A DNA stretch of 64,000 nucleotides from Ficedula albicollis. Its lineage: Eukaryota > Chordata > Aves > Passeriformes > Muscicapidae. This document shows, one piece after another, positions 1 through 15,905 of this stretch. Position numbers and translations under genes: made by a program. The stretch is from NCBI RefSeq assembly GCF_000247815.1, contig NC_021700.1, positions 22,275,208 to 22,339,207 of the forward strand, written 5' to 3'. The first letter of the stretch is position 1. Each line of letters starts with the position of its first letter. The notes beneath the pieces are model-generated. The model was not told the DNA's origin and did not search any database. It saw only the letters and a list, made by a program, of their open reading frames with translations.

Positions 1-4718
<4,718 letters not shown>

Positions 4719-7700
4719 CGCTGTTATGTAATAATAACTTTTGCTCAGAAAAATCTACCTGATGTCTGATGAAATATTAAAGTTACCAGGACACCACTAC
4801 TTAGGTGGAAGCAGTTGCATTTTGCATCTATGCTTTACAAAGCATAAAATGATTGTATTGGTCCAGTCTCAAGCAAAAATACTTTGACTTATTTACTCCC
4901 AGACAGGGAGCATGCAAGGAAAAACTCATGAGAAACTTGCCCCTTCTGTTCTCTAGGTGGGCAGGAACAGGTGGCCTTCCCCAAAAGGGAATCTGGGTGC
5001 AGAAAAAAAATATTTATTGTAAAAATCAGATACCCTTTCTTCATGATCTTTGAACTACAGAACAAGGGGCATGCTGTCGATGTCTATATAAAACTGGAGG
5101 AGATAGAAATTGAGTAAGAATAAGTCCAGGAAAAAATGTAAAACTAATTTCTGTAAGAATGTATCTGACCATGACTGCCCTTCTCATAGATGTTGAACTC
5201 ACCTTCCACTGGGATGCTCATATAACCAATCGTGAGAAAATCTGGCGTCCTCATTTTGTGGTGCTACAAGATAATGCTCTGTGTGAGTCATGGCAGAGTG
5301 GATAATAAACACAGTGGGTTTTCCTGGTATAAATGGTCAACACCTTAGTGGTACTGCAGCTCGTAGTTAAGAGCACTACCATTTTATCATGCAAGAAGCT
5401 TATTTGAACTCCTGTCCCTCTAAGTGTTTTCTTGATAAATTTCAATTACATCTTCTCAATAGCTGCCTAATTTCATTATTATTCTTCAGTGAAGTGTTTT
5501 AATTTTCTTTTCTTCTTATCTTGAAGGGACCAAGGTAATTTGCAACTGTCTTTTGATTTTTGGAAATATTACTGTCTTCAGAAAACATAGTCAGTTGTAA
5601 TTACATCTTCGCTGTAACATGCTGAGTTTTTGTTCTTTTGTTCTCTTCACACTTCTCTCTCATGTGTTGATTTTGCTAATCCCAGACTTTAAGAAAACTA
5701 ATTTTTTTTAAATATTTAGAGGAAGTATTTGAATCCAAACTGTAACTGGTAGGAAACAGAGAAACAGAGAAATTTTAAAAAATAAATGCCTCCGAGGGGC
5801 AAGTGAACAGCCTTGAAATACTCAAAGTACTGTGGTTTTCTGTGTTTAGATGAGAAACTACATGTCCAGTAGTTTGTAAACAGCACAGATTTTTCATCTG
5901 CAGTCCAAAGGGCAAATAGATAAATGATGACAGGCTCTGAAGTTTGGGATAATGAAAAGTAACTGTTCTGCAAGGACCTCTATAGGGGGAAATTGATGAC
6001 TTTCAGATGATTTTTTGGTCACACTTTCTTGATTAAAGTAGCAATATCATGGGGCTCAGGCACATGCATTCCTTGATCTAACAGAGAATTTGGTAAAAAT
6101 CTTTGTTTGGGAGCGCAAAACTGACCTCTGTGGCTGCTGAGCAAAGACAGCTGTTGCAAGTTGTGGCAATGCTTTTGAGCACCCTTACTCTGCAGAAGAG
6201 CCGATTGGTCTGCATGTAGGCAGGGTGAGATGTCATTCCACCACATACTCAGTGAGCACGCCTTACTGCTGTTTTGGGCTGGGGAGCAAACTGAAGCCAT
6301 GGGAATGAGCACTGCTGTGAAAGAAGATCAAATAACTCAGCACTCTGGAAGCTGACTCCTCAACTCCTATGATTTTTCACCCCCCTGGGTGTCCCTGAGG
6401 AGGTGCAGGGATGTCTGTGAGACCCCGGGACCCCACCCTGTTGCTGCAGAGGAGCCACAGACCTGGCTCCCAACAGCCATGGGGAGGAGGAAGGAGCATG
6501 AAGCGAAGCACTGCAGGAGGCTGGGGGTGGTGGAAAACATGGGTGAGAGGTGTGCGAGCTCTGGGACAGAAGGACATGTGACACAAGGACTGCCCTGCTG
6601 CATGGTCAAAGGAGAAGCTTCCACTTTCCTAGCTCTCTAGTCCCTTGTTCTCCTCGTTCCCCCATACCAGACTTATTTCCATTAAGCTCACACTGAACTC
6701 CAGGAGGGCTGGGCTAGAGGTGGAGGGCAGTTCTGGACAGGAAAGGTCAGCTCTCAAGCCTTCTTGCATGGGCACACACACTGGCCCTCTGCCCCATGGG
6801 GCCACAGAACATCGCTGGCAGAGCATCTTCCACTGCGCCACTTCTGATTTTGGTCATCATGCATGTGTCTCAAATCTCCCCAGAAGCCTCTGGAAGTGCA
6901 GTCTGGCCTGCCTGGTATTTTTAACCAAAGCCCAATAATTTCTATCATAAGAATTTGTAGGATCATGCTAAAGAATTTTCCATCATAAATCGTAGTGCTC
7001 TTCACTTCAGGCAGAACCCTGATGACCAAAATGAGAATGAGATTGCTGACTTTTATCTCCCCAAGCCTTCAGAAGGTCCTAAGTCTCACCCTGAAGAGTC
7101 AGTCCCCCCAGGTAGGGTGGGAAAGGCTGCTCTGAACAGGAGAGACAGCCATCTGTGATGACCAACATCCAGAATAACCCACAGGCTGCATTGCAAATCA
7201 GTTCCCGCTTCAGGCTGTGGCACCCCAGATTTATGCCAAATCATTCCAGAACTATCCACTATTTTATTGATTTGGGGTTATTTCCTGTCAAAGAAAAACA
7301 AGATACAAGTTACCTTAAGTAGATGCTCCGTTACCAATGGATAATTTAAATCTAAGAATCTGAATTGTTATTTTAAAACCTATATACCCAAATGCAATTG
7401 GACTTATTCTTGATGGCAAGAATTCACAATATCTTCAGTTCTACCTGAGAGACTTTCTTGCCACATTTCATACTGAAACTAAAATGACAGAGTTATTATG
7501 TTCTTTTAATAGAAATAATCTTAAAAATTCATGAGCTACTGTCTTCATAAATATGTATTATGAAGTGCCTATTTTAATGTGATTAGATGTTAAATAGCAG
7601 TGTTCTAGAATACCATACTTGGCTAAGGAAAATTTCAATTTTATGACAACAGCAAGTTTTAAAAGTTGTTTTGTATTTCTGGGGTTTTTTAATAAGGCAG

Positions 7701-8597
7701 CTATAATATTACTCAGAAGCAATGCCTTTCTAGCACTTTTTCTGTCTGCTTCTGTTTCTCTAAGCCCACAGAAATTAGACTTCGAGGGTAAAATTTCAGG
7801 TTCTAAAGTACAGACCGAATCTGCTTTGGAAAGTGGGCATAATTTCATTAAAGCTTATTCTGTTTTCCACCATGTTATTGAGTTTTTAGTGTTCTAGATC
7901 CAAAATACTGTTCAAGTGACAGTTTGGCTCTGGAGAATTGAGCTACTAGGCACTAAAAACAGTTATTGCTGCAGGTACAGGAAGTAAAGTTCCTTATCAA
8001 GGTCTGAAAATTTAATAGGGAACATGTGAATCACAAACAAGAGAAATATTCCAAAAGAGATGTATATGTTGTATTCAAAAAGGACAGTGTCTTTTTTGAA
8101 GTTAAATTTTATAATACCTGAATGAATCTCAGTTTGCTCAGGGCATTACTGGCTAATCATGTCTTTGTAACTGCTTATGGAATAATATCACACATATCAT
8201 ATATTATTTATTCCTATGTAAAATCCTGGGTGAAGGAGCTGCTTGCGTTAAACAATAAAAGAGGAGAGACAGAAAAATAATAAATAATACAGACATTTGG
8301 TGGCAAATGGCCACCTCAGAGCTGATTATAGAAATAAGAAAAATATAGGCCCTCAAGTGCAATAGTGTTGCAAATATTGCTGGAGGGAAAGTACACTGTG
8401 AACAGAATACATGGGTAGAACAGCTCCAAGGGGGAAAAAAGAAGTATGTATGGTTTGAGTTTAAAACCATAACTCATTTACATTAAGAGATCAATCAGTG
8501 GGAAAATCCATTCTGCAGTGTTAGCCCATCAGTGAACAAGCTAATTGAACACAGAGCGAGTGAGAGCCTGGGTGGCCTCTTTTCTCTTTTATCTGCG
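4719..8597. other. Unique non-coding sequence
   Basis: No exon or named repeat is visible. The segment 6360-6850 is GC-richer than its surroundings and opens several overlapping short frames on both strands. None has a domain, and frames overlapping on both strands are the expected shadow of GC content. The segment 7380-7900 is AT-rich and of high complexity, without simple repeats. Nothing else stands out. Confidence 0.55.
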
Positions 8598-8743
8598 CAG
8601 CAAAGCTTACAGCAGCTCCAAGACCCCCCTCTCCACAAGCCTGGTGCTTTCAGACAGGGTGACCATTTGACAGCAAAGCTCACAGCAGCTCCAAGACCCC
8701 CCTCTCCACGAGCCTGGTGCTTTCAGACAGGGTGACCATTTGA
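8598..8743. repeat. 73-bp direct tandem duplication
   Basis: The unit at 8598-8670 is repeated immediately at 8671-8743 with two differences, both transitions (t/c near the start and a/g in the middle). The unit begins cagcaaagct and ends gaccatttga. The two copies meet with no extra bases. Divergence of about 3 percent means the duplication is not a simple assembly stutter of one read. It lies 139 bp before the G-rich minisatellite. Confidence 0.95.
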
Positions 8744-8881
8744 CTGAGCCCAAGGAATTCCATCTGCAAGAGCATAACAACTTTGAAATTTATTTCCCTG
8801 CTCCGGAATGGGGCTTGAGAACTGTGGTCAACCCAGCGCAGGCTGCTGGGCAGGTCTGGTGGCCTGGCCACGGGCAGGAGC

Positions 8882-9038
8882 TGGGGGGCCATGCTGGGGC
8901 TGGAGCTGGAGATGGGGCTGGGACTGGGGCTGGGGCTGGAGATGGGGCTGGAGATGGGGCTGGAGATGGGGCTGGGGGTGGAGCTGGGGCTGGAGATGGA
9001 GCTGGGGCTGGAGATGGAGCTGGGGCTGGGGCTGGAGC
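8882..9038. repeat. G-rich minisatellite, 6/12-bp units
   Basis: About 157 bp are built from GGGGCTGGAGAT and GGGGCTGG-type units, with degenerate first and last copies. The unit length is a multiple of three and lacks stops, so frames stay open on both strands and translate to Gly-Ala-Gly-Asp or Pro-Ala-Pro-Ser repeats. These are not evidence of a gene. Repeated GGGG runs on the plus strand make G-quadruplex formation plausible. This is typical of length-variable GC minisatellites in vertebrate genomes. Confidence 0.93.
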
Positions 9039-11396
9039 AGAGGTGGCTTTGTCCAACACACTGGGCTGAGACCTCGTGAAACAAACATGCTTTTGTAACA
9101 TGCAGAATCGTCCCATCTTTCCCCTATGTTCTTTTGGCAGAGAGGCTCACAGGAAATATCCTGTTAGTGGAGATAAAAGGGTTGATTTACTCTGTTCCTG
9201 GTAATACATAATTGCTTAATTGCAAGCACATAATTAAACTCCATTGGGAAGTTTTCAGTGACAATGATTGCCCAGCAAAGACCAGTTCCCCCAGAGAGGC
9301 AATATTTGCATTAGCTATATTTTTTATAATGGGAACAAGGGAAAATGTACTAAAAAACCTGAATGTTTGGCAAGAGCTGTGAAGGCATGGGGCAAGGGAG
9401 GCTGGACACAGCCAGAGAGGCACCAACAGAGAAAGGGGAGATAAGGTTTTTAACTATTCCCCTCACTAAATGAGCTGTTCATGGATGCTGTGTCTCTGCA
9501 AAAGCACTTCGTGTGTGCTGAGGAGGCCACCAAGCCCAGCAAGTTCTGAAGAGGCCTTTGGTGTGCTGAGCACCCTGCAGACAGTGACAGCCCTGGGGCC
9601 CTCCTGGCCCCACCAGGCACCCTCTGAAGGTTGCTCTGTGCATGGCAGGAACCAGGGAACCACCAGTGGCCAGGGCAACTGCAGCACAGCCACGTCAGGA
9701 ACAGCAGATCCAGTGGGGAGCCACTTCCCAGAGCAGAGAGACCACCACCCAGTCTGTCCCCTGTTGTGAGAAACAGCCTGAAAGGAGCAAACAGAAAGCT
9801 GCTCTTCCCAGTGACAGCAGGCACTTTGCAAACTGGTGCGTGAGTCATAACTCCTTTCACTGAAACTTGTTCTTCAGACCTCTGGAAGTCAGAGCTAAAG
9901 ATGCTTTTTAATTTCTTTGTCATGTAAATTCTGTGTCACTACTGTATTAGGCACCTAGCACAAAGAAAGAGTAGTTTGCTGAGACTGTTAGGCTTGTGTG
10001 CATGTTCACAACTCCAAGGCTTCCCCAATAACTGTGTAAATGAATGAGGTCCTGTTTGTGTGCGGAAGAGCACTGCATTCATTTTTATCATTGGTGGTGA
10101 AGAAAGTATGAGAACCTAAAAACAGAATAAAAACCTCCAGTGCACAAGACATGCTGTGTTCCCAACAGAGAGAGGACAGTCAGTTCCAGTTTGTGGGAGA
10201 TAGTCTGCAAGTGCAAGTAAAGAGCATCACTTTACAGCCTGCAGAGTGAAAGAAGAAAAATCTCTGCTTCAGAAAATGGTGCTTGCTTTGGGCTGGCAAG
10301 AAATATTTCAATAACAGGTTGTGGAGAATGTAACTTCAAAGTTTGGAAGTTGACGGAGTTTTGGAAGCAGTTGCTGAAATTTGCATCCAAAAGTGATTTA
10401 ACTTCCCCAGTAAGTGATGTGTACACATGGCACACACCACTAAACCGCATATGCACTCAATGTATGAACTCCCACTTTCTTGACTTCCCATTCCAGCTTT
10501 AACATTTTTTCCAGCATAAAAAGAAATTAATCAAGCTTGCAATAGGATGTGTGTATAAATGCCAAAGAAAAAATTTAAATCAGCTGCTATTTGAAAATTA
10601 TTGAGCCTGGAATACTTTATTTAGATACTTAATGCCCTGTAAATCCTGTACACCATTGTGGGCAATCAATTAAAGGAAGAACTTTTTAGACCAAAGCTGT
10701 TCCAGGTTTGTTTGGCTTTCTTAGGTAGTATGACCTTTTATAGTGACAAAAATGGTTTTAAAATCATCGGGATCCGTGGGGCAAACTGCTTTTCTGTGAA
10801 CTGGTTCCTTACAGTATGGTAATTCATTTTAAAAGCATTTTCTTTGCTCCTGCCAAAGAGGAAACATTCTGGCCAGAAAAGAGAAAAGGGGGGGTGAGTG
10901 GTGGGGGGCAGGGGGGACATGATTGAGAATGCATTGCCTAACATCTTCCTTCCCCCAACTCACTCTCCTGAGAAAGTAAGATTTCCTAGGACCATATGGG
11001 AGCAGAATGGCAACAACCTGCAGTATGTGAAAGGTTTCTGCAACAAAACAGGATTCCTTTCAGCCTAAGAGTACAATCAAAGCATCTCAGTCAAAGTTTT
11101 TAGAAGATATCTTTTTTTTGAGAACTTGTCAGCATAATTATAGTAGGAAAAAATTTACCAAAACAAATCTTTACTTTATGAATGCTGGTAGCTGTCATCT
11201 CTAAAAGTGTTTAGATACAATACAGGAAGAGAATGAGACAGAAAATTTTTACATCTTGTTTAATACTCTAAAATATCACCATCACTGCTAAATAAGAAGG
11301 GACACTTGGAAGAAAAACATTTTTCTTTTGATACTATTTAAAGTGAGTTCATTTATACTGTACACGCAGATTTAACAGCAGCTAGTGAAAGATGCA
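9039..11396. other. Unique non-coding sequence with a G-run cluster
   Basis: No exon or known transposon is recognised. The part 9450-9850 is GC-rich and opens a 157-codon minus-strand frame with overlapping frames on the other strand. It has no recognisable domain. At 10888-10917 three long G runs (7, 6 and 6 Gs) occur in 30 bases and could fold as a G-quadruplex. The remainder is AT-rich single-copy-looking sequence. Confidence 0.55.
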
Positions 11397-11466
11397 GCAG
11401 CCTGAGCCTCATCTCACTTGGTGGAAAATTCGCAGCCCGAGCCTCATCTCACTTGGTGGAAAATTC
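11397..11466. repeat. 35-bp direct tandem duplication
   Basis: The unit gcagcctgagcctcatctca (first 20 bases), continuing to the end of ggaaaattc, occupies 11397-11431 and is repeated at 11432-11466 with one t/c difference. It lies 16 bp before the direct repeat that borders the poly-G run, so two separate duplications sit within 200 bp. Confidence 0.95.
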
Positions 11467-11482
11467 TCTCTGTTACCTTTCC

Positions 11483-11498
11483 CTCCACTCCCTTTTTT

Positions 11499-11568
<70 letters not shown>

Positions 11569-11594
11569 CTCCACTCCCTTTTTTTTTTTTTTTT
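11483..11594. repeat. 60-G homopolymer between exact 26-bp direct repeats
   Basis: The left copy at 11483-11508 reads ctccactccc followed by 16 Ts. Then come exactly 60 Gs (11509-11568). The right copy at 11569-11594 again reads ctccactccc followed by 16 Ts. The two copies match in every base, including the T-run length, which normally drifts quickly. Removing the Gs and one copy leaves a smooth sequence ending aattctgag. This suggests two contig or read ends carrying the same sequence, joined by low-information G calls. A real duplication with G expansion is the alternative. Frames through it (poly-Gly and poly-Pro) are not genes. Confidence 0.97.
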
Positions 11595-14500
11595 AATTCT
11601 GAGTAGTATCCTATCTTCCCCAAAGGCATGAGAAGGTCTGATCACCACAAAGCAGGTAGAGGCCAGGAAGGTAGCAGCCACTCGGAAAGCAGAGGATCAT
11701 GCCACCTCCCATGCTGCAGGATTAACAGAGCCACGTGCAGTGTTTTATTTCCATGAGAATGCCCTTAATCCTTCCATTTGGTAGGAAAGGCAGTGCTAAT
11801 GGGAGACACAGGCTGGCAGCTCCTAATTTGCATCAGGATTTAGTAATCTCGGTTTGCCTCACAGTCATCCCAGCAGTGAGGTGAGGAGAGCAGCACGTGC
11901 TAGGGCCTCCATCAGCCCAGCCTCTGCCTTCTGCAGGGCAGCAGAGTGGATCTGTGCCCAGCAAGAAGTGCCACAGTAGGAATAGGGAGAAAAAGGACAT
12001 GCTTTTCAGACAGAGCAGGATGCATTTGCCTCTAACTGTAGCTCCCTCACACTTCATTGTTGAAGTCTGCTACCACCCATGTAAAAACATGTTGGATGTT
12101 TTGGCCCCAACAAGCAGCACACCATGAGCAAACAGGAATGCTGTTATTCAGAGACATAAGTGACATGATGCTGGGCATGGACCCTGAACTCATCTGCAGC
12201 ATGATGGGCATCTTTCTGATCATATCCCACAGATAATCACAAATCATTTTGAAGTAACAAAACCCTCCTGGGATAAAATACAATAGCACTGCAGTCAGTT
12301 ACAACCACTTGGCACAGTTAGAGTTTTGCTCCTACTGGAATGGGGACAGGATCTGAAATAGCAAGACCTACTGAAATACCTCATGGTCGACATCAATGAT
12401 GCAAATGCAATTAATATTTCCTGGTCTATAATGACTCTGCTCTCCTAATGCAGCAGAGTAGTTAGAAAAGCAATGGCACATAATGGCACGTAAACACTTT
12501 CCATGTGGCTGTCCTGTTAAGGTTATGCAAGACCCAGGGCAGTCCTCTGCAATGTGATGTCAGCTCTGGCTCCTGGCCTGACACACAGTTACACAACAGG
12601 ACAAGGCAAGGGCAGAAAACGGAGATGCTCCAGAGTTATCAATTTTTTGAAATACAGTTTAAGCACATAGCTTCTGTTGCCATCACTGAGAAAACATCAG
12701 ACAGGTAAACAGCGGTGGGCAGATTCATGGCCACGCTTAGACATGATGGTTTTTTTCCTTTCCTTTCCTCTATATTATTCTTTATTCTTCTTTTCATGTA
12801 TTTATCCTGATTTTCCTTCTTTGAGAGTCTTAGCAGGGGAGTAAAAGAAACTCAAAAGTACATAGCATATGACTGAGTAATACTCTACTAAAGGCAGAGA
12901 ATCTCTTTTTTTTTGGGTGGCTTCATTTTCATGGGTTTTGTTTGTTTGTTAGTTTGTTCATAAGCTGTTAGCCTAGAAGCCCTACTGATACTTATAATTC
13001 CTTCCACACTGGTTGACTTCTGTTGATTGCAAGAAGCACGTGGTGGGGATTTGGCCAGCACTAAGGGGGCTGGGAGATCACAAGGGAAAGGAAATGTCAT
13101 GTCAGGTTGCATAGGAAAGGAAAGGGAATCAACACACACCTTTTTCCTCACTGCCTGCTAAAGATTTACAGCGATGAGTGCTGAATTTTCATGGATGTGC
13201 ACAAGCAGTGGAGATGAACCCCAGGCACCAGCCTTGGAGGGTGGGTTCTGCTGGTCTCACTTCCCAGTGCTGTTTGGAGACAGTATGGATCTCATCTGGG
13301 AGAAATGGCAGTTTCCTGCATTAGCCAGCCTTTTTGAATGCTTTTTTGTCCTTTCTCAATTTAAAATCACGTAGGTGACCCTGGCTGATGAGGAAAAGAG
13401 GGGCTTTTGTGCTTCTCAGAGCACAGACAAAGCCCTGCAAAAGGATGTCCTAACACTCCTCGTGGGGACAAAAGGCTGTGTGAAGGAACTATGGATTCTC
13501 TTTACTGGTGCTGGTGAGAGAGGTCTACACGGGATGGGCACGCTGCCAGCTGGGCTCCACACCACAGCCACGGCACAGGAGTGGGCTGGCAGCAAAACCA
13601 CAGGCAGCAGAACCAGGATGTGCAGCACCTGCAATCCGAGCAAAGGGAAAGACAGGCACAGGAGAGGGGCAGCAAGCACCAGGATCTGTTATCCAGCTAT
13701 TGGACATACTACCCAAAGGAAAGGCCTCTGCCCAATCAAAAGGGTTTTCTGGCAAACTCCTGATAGCCCAGAGTCATATGGAACCCAGGGCTTCCCTCCT
13801 TCTCAAAACAGTCACAGGCTGCTACTCAATTCCCAAATTCTTCCATCAGGCTGTCTAAAGAGCTTGACTGTTCACTCAATTGCTCAGTCAGGAGAATGCA
13901 TTTGCTTGACATGTTGGAGTGCCATCTACTCATATGTGTAATTGTCCTTTGCACTTACACCCAGTTTAGGCCTTGTCAGAATAAAGCTGTGAACTTTTCA
14001 GACAAAACCAGTATTGGTAATGAAGGTAATGAAGGTCTGAGTTGCAAGCACCGATAAATCTCAGTCTGAAATAGACATTTTGTCTCCAATTACCTGCTAC
14101 AATTTCATGTCCTCTTTTTTCTCTGATACGTACCAGCTTGAATTAATTTATTTTAGTGGTGTCTTGGAATAAGATATGAGAGAAAAACCACTCAGCCAAG
14201 GATTTCCCTGTTGGTGAAGAAAATCACACCTGAACACTAAACCTTGCAGAAAGTGCAAAACCTTGGATTCGAAAAACTCTGGAGTTTTGTGGAATGTTTG
14301 ATCCTGATCTGACATGTGTGGCTCAAACTTTTGTGGCTCATTGTATGTTGGGGGTATTTTTTGATGAAGAAAATAAGCAGTAAATCCAGGCCTGTATGGT
14401 CAGGATCCCCGGAAGTCTGTGCATTAAAATACAATAAACCAATTCAGAATACTGGCCTTTTTTACTGTTGTTCCATGTTACATCCTCAACATTTGCCTTA

Positions 14501-14966
14501 ACCATCCTTGGTACAATTTTTTCTGCAGGGTGTGTACTTTATACTCTGACAACTTGGTACAAATATTTTATTGCCAGAATTGGGACACAACAATGCTTGC
14601 AATCCAACTATCTATTGTGGATTTCATGTGTCTGAACTTGTGATTGTCTATGAAAAAAATTAAGCTTTTCTGCTCCTCTTCTAGTCCTCACAATTCCATT
14701 GTAACCATCATTCAGGGAAAAGGGACCTTCTTAGTGAAAAGCAGCTGTCTTTCTCCTAGTTTATAAAAAGTCCCTGGATTTTTCTGAGGCAATACAAATT
14801 TCTTGCTTTTTATAAAAAACCGTTCTACTTGAATGTTAATGCTACCTCCAAATGATGTGTCTGTGTATGTGTGTGTATATTTGAGTGGCTTTAAAAGAAG
14901 CCCTTCACAAAATCTGTTTGCATCAGAGATGCAACTGCTGGACTTCCATCTGAATGTTGCTATTGT
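11595..14966. other. Unique non-coding sequence
   Basis: No exon, RNA gene or named repeat is supported. The longest plus-strand frame (188 codons, 13375-13941) starts at an ATG but shows no domain, signal peptide or membrane segment. It overlaps frames on the opposite strand in a GC-rich patch, so I treat it as chance. Short T-rich and TTTG-type low-complexity runs occur at 12750-12800 and 12903-12955. Confidence 0.5.
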
Positions 14967-15761
14967 TCTCATCTCATCTCATCTCATCTCATCTCATCTC
15001 ATCTCATCTCATCTCATCTCATCTCATCTCATCTCATCTCATCTCATCTCATCTCATCTCATCTCATCTCATCTCATCTCATCTCATCTCATCTCATCTC
15101 ATCTCATCTCATCTCATCTCATCTCATCTCATCTCATCTCATCTCATCTCATCTCATCTCATCTCATCTCATCTCATCTCATCTCATCTCATCTCATCTC
15201 ATCTCATCTCATCTCATCTCATCTCATCTCATCTCATCTCATCTCATCTCATCTCATCTCATCTCATCTCATCTCATCTCATCTCATCTCATCTCATCTC
15301 ATCTCATCTCATCTCATCTCATCTCATCTCATCTCATCTCATCTCATCTCATCTCATCTCATCTCATCTCATCTCATCTCATCTCATCTCATCTCATCTC
15401 ATCTCATCTCATCTCATCTCATCTCATCTCATCTCATCTCATCTCATCTCATCTCATCTCATCTCATCTCATCTCATCTCATCTCATCTCATCTCATCTC
15501 ATCTCATCTCATCTCATCTCATCTCATCTCATCTCATCTCATCTCATCTCATCTCATCTCATCTCATCTCATCTCATCTCATCTCATCTCATCTCATCTC
15601 ATCTCATCTCATCTCATCTCATCTCATCTCATCTCATCTCATCTCATCTCATCTCATCTCATCTCATCTCATCTCATCTCATCTCATCTCATCTCATCTC
15701 ATCTCATCTCATCTCATCTCATCTCATCTCATCTCATCTCATCTCATCTCATCTCATCTCA
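14967..15761. repeat. Pure pentanucleotide array (TCTCA)159
   Basis: About 795 bp consist of TCTCA units with no substitution or indel that I can see. Because 5 and 3 share no factor, reading frames cycle through Leu-Ile-Ser-Ser-His and stay open for about 300 codons. These are not genes. One strand is a pure pyrimidine/A pattern and the other reads TGAGA. The complete purity implies either a very recent expansion or an array homogenised by consensus calling. The left flank ends in tattgt and the right flank begins acatttgc. Confidence 0.98.
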
Positions 15762-15847
15762 CATTTGCTTTTCCAGTCATTCTCAGGTGTGAGTTCCCAA
15801 CGACAAGAAATTGTTTTGAGTTGGTATCAGCCTAATTAAACTATATT

Positions 15848-15905
15848 TTCTTTGTCTGAAAGAAGTTTTTAGTGCCTTCTTTGTCTGAAAGAAGTTTTTA
15901 GTGCC
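15848..15905. repeat. 29-bp perfect tandem duplication
   Basis: The unit begins ttctttgtctgaaagaag and ends agtgcc. It occupies 15848-15876 and is repeated without change at 15877-15905. It lies 86 bp to the right of the end of the TCTCA array. Confidence 0.96.

Noticed and set aside
8680..9116. Several frames encoding Gly-Ala-Gly-Asp or Pro-Ala-Pro-Ser repeats
   Set aside because: The G-rich minisatellite has a period divisible by three and no stops in several frames on both strands, so openness carries no coding information.
9450..9923. 157-codon minus-strand frame
   Set aside because: GC-rich chance opening with frames on both strands and no family features.
13375..13941. 188-codon plus-strand frame
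   Set aside because: No recognised domain, overlaps opposite-strand frames in a GC-rich patch, and no visible splice or promoter context. Only a transcript would change this view.
14967..15761. CRISPR-like or telomeric array
   Set aside because: Units are 5 bp with no spacers and the motif is not TTAGGG. It is a simple microsatellite.
14833..15835. Two frames of about 300 codons repeating Ile-Ser-Ser-His-Leu
   Set aside because: Translation of the TCTCA array. The repeat period keeps frames free of stops.
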